From Microcaldota archaeon (GTDB lineage Archaea; Micrarchaeota; Micrarchaeia; Micrarchaeales; CABMGC01), in assembly GCA_021846005.1 (NCBI GenBank), contig JAJZIZ010000024.1, positions 1 through 9,787 of the forward strand: 9,787 nucleotides of DNA, in the 5' to 3' direction. This document shows positions 5,335 through 9,787 of the stretch, in pieces. Both the position numbers and the translations under genes were made by a program. Each line of letters opens with the position of its first letter. Position 1 is the stretch's first letter. The notes under the pieces are model-generated. The model saw nothing but the letters and a program-made list of their open reading frames with translations, was not told the origin of the DNA and ran no database searches.

Positions 5335-5919
5335 CTATCTACCGTTGCTCCCGTTTACTGAGACCGTTGCCGAATATTGCACAGGAAAGAGGAAGAGGAT
5401 TTTTGCGTTGACTTGGGCCTGGAATACGTATGTAGAGTTGTTGCTGTTGTTTTCCACGGCAACATTGGTTACGCTTATGTTTTCATTTGGAAGCTGTGCC
5501 GCCAAAACAGAGATCACAGATGCTATTGTCGCATTTGACTGCGTTTTGTTTGCGGCAGGGCCCGGGCGCGTTATGTTTTCCAGAGAGCTGTTTATCTGAA
5601 GCTCGAAGGAGGCTGTCTCGGATATGTTTGCATCTAAAGACACGGTTGCATTGGAAGACATGCCGGTGTAGCTGCCGGTGCCATTGCCTACCCATCCATT
5701 GAAAACATAACCGGCTGCCGGCGTCTCGGTTATCTGCACCATGGTTCTTTCTGGGGCTGAGCACCAGCCATCTAATTCGGAAGAGTTTGGAGCGTATCCA
5801 GGAGTATAATTGAATGTGCCGCAGGCATTTCCATTATAGGAAACCTGGCCCCCTTTCCCTGGATTTGCATAAAGGCGGAGCGTAGGGTTCGCGGTTTCCG
5901 GAAACGGAGGCGGCCGGTT
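5335..5919 (-). pseudogene. 3' part of a surface protein with a 'GYxFxGWxGxGTGSY' repeat, lacking a valid start
   Basis: The frame is open from a TAG at 5920-5922 down to the TAG at 5335-5337, 194 residues. Residues about 14-109 of this open frame follow the pattern of beta-rich repeats in extracellular proteins: LRLYANPGKGGQVSYNG, then YTPGYAP, GWCSAP, VQITETPAAGYVFNGWVGNG, TGSYTG and ISETASFEL. The first in-frame ATG (5740-5742) would cut this domain in half, and no ATG, GTG or TTG lies upstream of it in frame. The rest contains many N-x-S/T sequons and ends in a hydrophobic ILFLFP stretch followed by SATVSVNGSNGR. There is no signal peptide in frame. A short MRLLLLLG reading in another frame at 5956-5982 could be a leftover of one. 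The most likely reading is a decayed or truncated S-layer-like or adhesin gene. A non-standard start or a sequencing error that restores a longer gene is possible. Confidence 0.6.
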
Positions 5920-5923
5920 CTAC

Positions 5924-5932
5924 TTTTTTATA
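5924..5932 (-). promoter_or_regulatory. TATA-like box TATAAAAAA before the surface-protein remnant
   Basis: Read on the minus strand, TATAAAAAA directly precedes the TAG that closes the upstream end of the surface-protein frame. Transcription from it would start near 5900, inside the open frame, with no good start codon for that frame before 5742. It may be a chance AT-rich run between genes. The remaining bases 5933-6012 contain nothing else recognisable. Confidence 0.25.
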
Positions 5933-6012
5933 GCATAGCATAAGATAATTGAGATTTATCCCAATAGAAGCAAGAGCCGCATTGCCGCTTTACATCCCCG
6001 GCTTTTTTGCTG

Positions 6013-7074
6013 TCAGTTCCTTATTATTGTCTGGTTGCAGCCTGCCACAGGCGCTATCTGGCCTCTTATTATCAAGGAGAGGAATCCGAGGTATCTGACA
6101 TCGGATACGACATAGCCGACCACATTGCTTGAATTCGACGGATAATTTAAGGCTTCCATGTCAAATACGGGATTGTTGTCCCCTTTCGTAAGGGTATAGT
6201 AACTGCCGCTTACATTGAGAGCCGCTACGAGCCTGTGTATTATGTCACCGGTGAAGTAGTCGTACCTGGTGGTCTTGTATACGATTATGGGATTGCTGTA
6301 ATTCTCCACTATGGTGTGATTGTCTATGGTTATGCTTGAGACATACGGTATGGTGCTGTTAATCCCGTTGCTGCTCTCCTGGCTGGCCAGTGAGTAATGG
6401 TACTGTATCAGGTTGGAGCTCTGATTCTTGACCAGGCATTCGCCATATCTTGGGGAAGAAAGGCTTGCAATGCATCTCAGATTGTAGAAACCTATCGACT
6501 GGTTTGCCAGGGCATTGTAGCTGGTGTAGATTTTGGAAGGATTGGCAGTTGAATATGCAAATGGCTCCAGGAATTCGCTTTGCATGTTGGCCAGCATCCC
6601 ATCATATGCTGCCTTCGATACATTTACTATAGGAATTCTTTTTGCCTTGAGAAATGCAGACATATTCGAGATGCTGTGAAGCGCCACGAGATCTCCCCGG
6701 TGCAGGACGGGAAGCATGCTGCAGCTCGCCACCACGTCTATGGGAGAAGATGTATGAAGTACAAGCGAAGGAATAAGCCAGATCAGCGCGACTGCCAGGA
6801 TTATTGCCAGGGCGACTTCGGCGAGGGTCTTCTTTACGCCTATTGTCCTGAAACTGTCGCCAAACTCGAAGGCTATCGCAAGTATGACAAGGATGAATGC
6901 CAGCGCTCCGAAAAGGGAATTGCCTGAAAATATGTATCCTATTATCGAAAGTATCAGCACCAGATACAGCGCGTATGAAAGAATGGATGTCTTCTTTGAC
7001 GGCTTTTTTTCCTTTTCCGGCTTTTCCTGTTTCGCCGGAGTAGCCTCTTTCCTGGACTTCCCGTTTTTTGCCAT
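6013..7074 (-). CDS. Signal peptidase I, archaeal/ER type (S26B), with a long insertion
   Basis: This membrane-bound serine protease removes signal peptides from exported proteins at the outer face of the cytoplasmic membrane. A lysine-rich cytoplasmic tail (1-30) is followed by three probable membrane segments (about 31-50, 54-70, 84-106). The catalytic Ser box is VVASCSMLPVLHRGD (114-128), with Ser119 before Met. IIHRLVA (278-284) supplies His280, the archaeal/eukaryotic replacement for the bacterial lysine. LTKGDNNPVFD (295-305) supplies D299 and D305. The His-to-Asp spacings (19 and 25) fit the archaeal family. The Ser-to-His distance, however, is 161 residues, far longer than usual, because of an extra segment of roughly 130-265 rich in Asn, Ser and Tyr with many sequons. 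The ATG at 7072-7074 has GTGAT four bases upstream. It follows smc by 30 bases on the same strand, so the two are probably cotranscribed. Confidence 0.88.
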   Translation of the reverse strand: MAKNGKSRKEATPAKQEKPEKEKKPSKKTSILSYALYLVLILSIIGYIFSGNSLFGALAFILVILAIAFEFGDSFRTIGVKKTLAEVALAIILAVALIWLIPSLVLHTSSPIDVVASCSMLPVLHRGDLVALHSISNMSAFLKAKRIPIVNVSKAAYDGMLANMQSEFLEPFAYSTANPSKIYTSYNALANQSIGFYNLRCIASLSSPRYGECLVKNQSSNLIQYHYSLASQESSNGINSTIPYVSSITIDNHTIVENYSNPIIVYKTTRYDYFTGDIIHRLVAALNVSGSYYTLTKGDNNPVFDMEALNYPSNSSNVVGYVVSDVRYLGFLSLIIRGQIAPVAGCNQTIIRN

Positions 7075-7078
7075 AAAA

Positions 7079-7082
7079 TCAC
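7079..7082 (-). promoter_or_regulatory. GTGA(T) ribosome binding element of the signal peptidase gene
   Basis: On the minus strand the bases before the start read ATGTGATTTT followed by ATG. GTGAT can pair with the AUCAC part of a typical 16S 3' tail. The same element precedes the 75-residue gene (2233-2237) and the epimerase (303-308, as GTGATC), which supports those start choices. The pairing assumes the standard 16S tail, which is not in this window. Confidence 0.45.
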
Positions 7083-7104
7083 ATAAGATATTTCTGCTAT
7101 TTCG

Positions 7105-9787
7105 CTACTGCTTCTTCCTGCTGGTTATGCTCGATACTTCTATCCCCACTGCTTTGGATTCGTCTTCGGTCTTGACCACGCCTATTGCTGTGTCGGCATT
7201 GACTATTAGAGAATCGTTGTGGCTCACCACCACAAACTGCGCGTTGCCGCTCATTTCCTTTATGAGCTGCGAGAGCTTCCTGGAATTCTCCTTGTCAAGC
7301 GCCGAATCGACCTCGTCGAATATGTAGAGGCCGGAAGGCCTGCAGAGGTGTATGGAGAATATGAGTATGAGCGAGAGAAGGGATTTTTCGCCTCCTGACA
7401 TCGAGTCTATGACCTTTGCCTTGTTGTTGCTGAGTACCGATATGACAAGGCCGCTGTTGAAAGGATCCTTTGGATTTTCCAGCCGTATGGATGCGTCGCC
7501 TGGGAATATGAGCCCGTAGAGCTTTGCAAAGTTCTTTGCCACGTCGTTAAGCGTCGCCATGAAGGTCTGCAGTTTCTTGGAATCGATCTCCTCTATCATG
7601 CGCAGCACCGCATGCCTCTCGTTCTCAAGGGTCTCGACCTTGCCGAGGGCTTCGCCGACGCTCTTCTTCTTTTCAAGGAACATCTCCGGAGCCTTCAGGT
7701 TGACATTGCCTAGTTCGGAAAGCTTTGAGTTTAACACTATTACCTCGCGCTCCATCTCCTGTACGTTTTCCTCCAGCGGATCTATCTTTTCCACGTATGC
7801 CGAAAGCTCGGCGGCGAGGTCTGCCACCCTCGTCTCTGTCTGTTCCTTCTTGAACTTTGTCTCGGCAAATTGCCTGTCAGTTATGGAGTATTCGCTGAAA
7901 AGCCTTGAATTTTCTGAAGATATCTTTGCCATTTCCGAATCGACGCCGTTTATCTTTCCGTATATTCTCTTGCTGGTTTCATTGTCAGAGGTTATCTTCA
8001 GCTCGGTTTCCTGCTTGAGCGCCTTGTTCTCCTTCAGGAGATGTTCCAGCTCGGCGATTCTTTTCCCTGACTCGGATATGGACTTCTTCAGCGATGCAAT
8101 CCTGGCCTTCGCCTCTGATGATTTCTTTCCGAGCATCTGGTTTTCCTTCTGCAGTTCGGCCTTCCTTATCTTAAGCTCTTCAAGCTCCTTGCGCGTCTCC
8201 TCCAATTTCTGGAGGTCTGCCTCGCTCATGCCGTGCTTTGCCAATTGCTTGGAGAGCTCTACATTCCTGTTGTAGGCTTCGGAAAGCTGCGACCTTGAGG
8301 ATTCAAGCTCTGAAAGAAGCTTGCCATGCCTTTCCTCGGTTCCGGAGAGCTCCCTGAGGAGTTTCTCCGACCTTGACTGTGCCTCCTTTAATGACTTTTC
8401 AATGCTTGATTTTGAGGATTCCAGCTTCTTGAGTTCCATGCCGAGAGACTCGAGTTCTTTCTCCGTTGACTTGGCCTCGGCTTCGGAGTATGCGGCCTCC
8501 TTTCTCAGGTTAAAGAGCTCAGTAGTCTTCTCGTTCATGAGCTTTTTGAGCGATGCTGATTCTTCGGCGAGAGTTTTTATCTGGCGGTCTATGCCAGCCG
8601 CCGAAATCCTTCGCTGGCCTGAACCCCCGGAGACTATTCCCGACTGCTCTATCAGATCGCCTTCGGTGGTGACATACCTGTAATTGCCTATGCCGAGCTT
8701 CTTGGCCTCGGCTGAATTTTCTACCAGGAGAGTATTGCTGAAGACGAATGAGAATGCATTCCTGAACTTGGAGTCGAACTTGACAAGGCTGAGCAGCGGC
8801 AGGATAGACTCGGTGGCCTTGATCTCCTTGACAGGCATGAGCTCTTCCAGTGGTATGAATGTGGCGCGGCCCAGGCCGTTCTCCCTCAGGTATTTTATTA
8901 TGGAGTCGGCGGTGCGTATGGAATCGACTATTATGTATTCAAGCCTCGGCCCTGCGGCGCTCTCTAGCGCCGCAGAGGATTTGTCGTCATAGCTGCAGAG
9001 ATCCGAGACGCGGCCGTGGAAGCCTTTCTCATTCCCGAACTTTGAGGAAATGCGCTCATAGGAACTGCCCCCGCGCTGCTGCAATGATCCCTTCCTGAGC
9101 CTGAGTTCTATTATGTTCTCATCGCAGTTGGATATTTTCTTGTTCAGCGAGGCGATTTCTGAATCAATCTCCCTTGTTTTCGAATATGATGAGATATGCC
9201 TTGACTTTTCGTCTTTGACTCGCTGCTGCAGCGAGGATGCCTTTGAAGATGCGGCTGAAAGCGTTTCGGAAGCGTTCTTCAGCTCCTTTGCAAGAGACTC
9301 CGTCTCTGAAGAGATCTTTGAGGATTCGCCTTTCAGGGAAAACATCGATGCGTTCTGCTGCTCAAGCTCGCTTTCCTTCTTTGCTATCTCTGACTTCATG
9401 CCTTCTATGTCGGTAAAGCCCGAAGGGGCATTCTCCTGTATCTTCTTGTTTTTGGCAAGCTTTGCCTCATGCTCTTTTATAGTGCCTTCGAGCACGGCGA
9501 TCTCCGCTGTGTTTTTGGATATGGAAGATTCCGCCTCCGATATCTCCGACTCGTATGATGCTATTGATTTCTCTGAATCCGATACGGAGTTGCTTATGCC
9601 TTTCTCCTCCATCTCGAGCTTTGCCGCATCCATCTTCAGGGCCTCAAGCTTCGCGTTGATTGCGCCCATCGCCTTTGCGCTTTCTCCAAGATCCTTGGTG
9701 AGTTTCTGGCGCTCAAGCTCCAGCGCCTGGGAATTCTCGGTTATGCTTTTCGTCTTTGCCTTTAGCTCAGTGCGCTTTGAATCGAAT
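7105..9787 (-). CDS. smc: Chromosome segregation protein SMC, C-terminal 893 residues; N-terminus beyond the window
   Basis: SMC is the ATPase core of the condensin-like complex that loads on and organises the chromosome. The frame stays open to the window edge, so the Walker A head and the first part of the coiled coil (about 280 residues for a typical 1,170-residue SMC) are missing. Visible are a long heptad-rich coiled coil (9787 to about 9025), then a globular hinge (about 9021-8620) with FHGRVSDL, GLGRATFIPLEEL and TTEGDLIEQSGIVSGG. The return coiled coil follows (about 8600-7620). The C-lobe has an NLKAPE motif (about 7700), the ABC signature MSGGEKSL (about 7378-7401) and Walker B LYIFDEVDSALD (about 7297-7332), with a conserved VVVSHND switch. 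The protein ends in SRKKQ. The apparent ATG at 9669 is internal. The gene reads into the signal peptidase gene 30 bases downstream. Confidence 0.95.
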   Translation of the reverse strand, partial: FDSKRTELKAKTKSITENSQALELERQKLTKDLGESAKAMGAINAKLEALKMDAAKLEMEEKGISNSVSDSEKSIASYESEISEAESSISKNTAEIAVLEGTIKEHEAKLAKNKKIQENAPSGFTDIEGMKSEIAKKESELEQQNASMFSLKGESSKISSETESLAKELKNASETLSAASSKASSLQQRVKDEKSRHISSYSKTREIDSEIASLNKKISNCDENIIELRLRKGSLQQRGGSSYERISSKFGNEKGFHGRVSDLCSYDDKSSAALESAAGPRLEYIIVDSIRTADSIIKYLRENGLGRATFIPLEELMPVKEIKATESILPLLSLVKFDSKFRNAFSFVFSNTLLVENSAEAKKLGIGNYRYVTTEGDLIEQSGIVSGGSGQRRISAAGIDRQIKTLAEESASLKKLMNEKTTELFNLRKEAAYSEAEAKSTEKELESLGMELKKLESSKSSIEKSLKEAQSRSEKLLRELSGTEERHGKLLSELESSRSQLSEAYNRNVELSKQLAKHGMSEADLQKLEETRKELEELKIRKAELQKENQMLGKKSSEAKARIASLKKSISESGKRIAELEHLLKENKALKQETELKITSDNETSKRIYGKINGVDSEMAKISSENSRLFSEYSITDRQFAETKFKKEQTETRVADLAAELSAYVEKIDPLEENVQEMEREVIVLNSKLSELGNVNLKAPEMFLEKKKSVGEALGKVETLENERHAVLRMIEEIDSKKLQTFMATLNDVAKNFAKLYGLIFPGDASIRLENPKDPFNSGLVISVLSNNKAKVIDSMSGGEKSLLSLILIFSIHLCRPSGLYIFDEVDSALDKENSRKLSQLIKEMSGNAQFVVVSHNDSLIVNADTAIGVVKTEDESKAVGIEVSSITSRKKQ

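Noticed and set aside
4994..5599. 201-codon plus-strand open frame
   Set aside because: It runs antisense across the small membrane protein gene, the intergenic promoter region and the surface-protein remnant, has an unlikely Cys-rich composition and no ribosome binding site.
5335..5742. Treating the surface-protein frame as an intact 135-residue gene
   Set aside because: The ATG at 5742 lies in the middle of a repeat domain whose pattern continues upstream to a stop codon, so it is unlikely to be the original start.
7559..8992. Long Ser-rich plus-strand open frames
   Set aside because: They are the antisense shadow of the Glu- and Ser-rich SMC coiled coil and carry no domain of their own.
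7105..9669. ATG at 9669 as the SMC start
   Set aside because: The frame remains open with coiled-coil sequence to the window edge, and the ATPase N-lobe is missing, so the ATG is internal.
1..9787. CRISPR array, tRNA, rRNA, or insertion sequence
   Set aside because: No regularly spaced repeats, cloverleaf-like intergenic sequence, rRNA motifs, transposase or terminal inverted repeats were seen on either strand.

Overview
The window looks archaeal, probably from a small-genome DPANN-type lineage such as the Micrarchaeota, though the lineage is an inference. The signal peptidase has the archaeal/ER-type Ser-His-Asp arrangement. Several genes have TATA-like boxes 25-50 bases upstream of the start, and three starts carry a GTGAT(C) element that can pair with the usual 16S 3' tail. 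There is no bacterial -35/-10 architecture, and no tRNA, rRNA, CRISPR array or insertion sequence was found.

The left half (1-4714) is a sugar-nucleotide and glycan locus. From left to right it holds the start of an extended-SDR NAD-dependent epimerase (minus, cut by the window edge), a short intergenic region with a bidirectional-looking promoter and the remains of a small plus-strand gene, and a phosphoheptose isomerase (gmhA, minus). Next comes an AT-rich, translationally coupled pair of unknown genes (about 1144-2228, minus), then a family 2 glycosyltransferase (minus). Divergent from it is a fused HAD phosphatase/nucleotidyltransferase (plus) resembling GmhB joined to HddC. GmhA, GmhB and HddC activities are three of the four steps from sedoheptulose 7-phosphate to GDP-D-glycero-alpha-D-manno-heptose. 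The heptose 7-phosphate kinase is not visible. Together with the epimerase and the glycosyltransferase this suggests synthesis and transfer of a heptose or related sugar to a surface glycan.

The middle (4727-5919) holds a small predicted membrane protein of unknown function and the 3' part of a surface protein with a repeat of the 'GYxFxGWxGxGTGSY' type and many N-glycosylation sequons. The surface-protein reading frame runs back past the first ATG into a stop codon with no plausible start, so it is read as a remnant.

The right part (6013-9787) is a minus-strand pair: smc, of which the C-terminal 893 residues are visible (coiled coil, hinge, coiled coil, ATPase C-lobe), followed 30 bases later by a signal peptidase I with an unusually long insertion between its catalytic Ser and His. 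The signal peptidase, glycosyltransferase and sugar genes all fit a cell-envelope theme. The least explained part of the window is the AT-rich two-gene cassette wedged directly upstream of gmhA.
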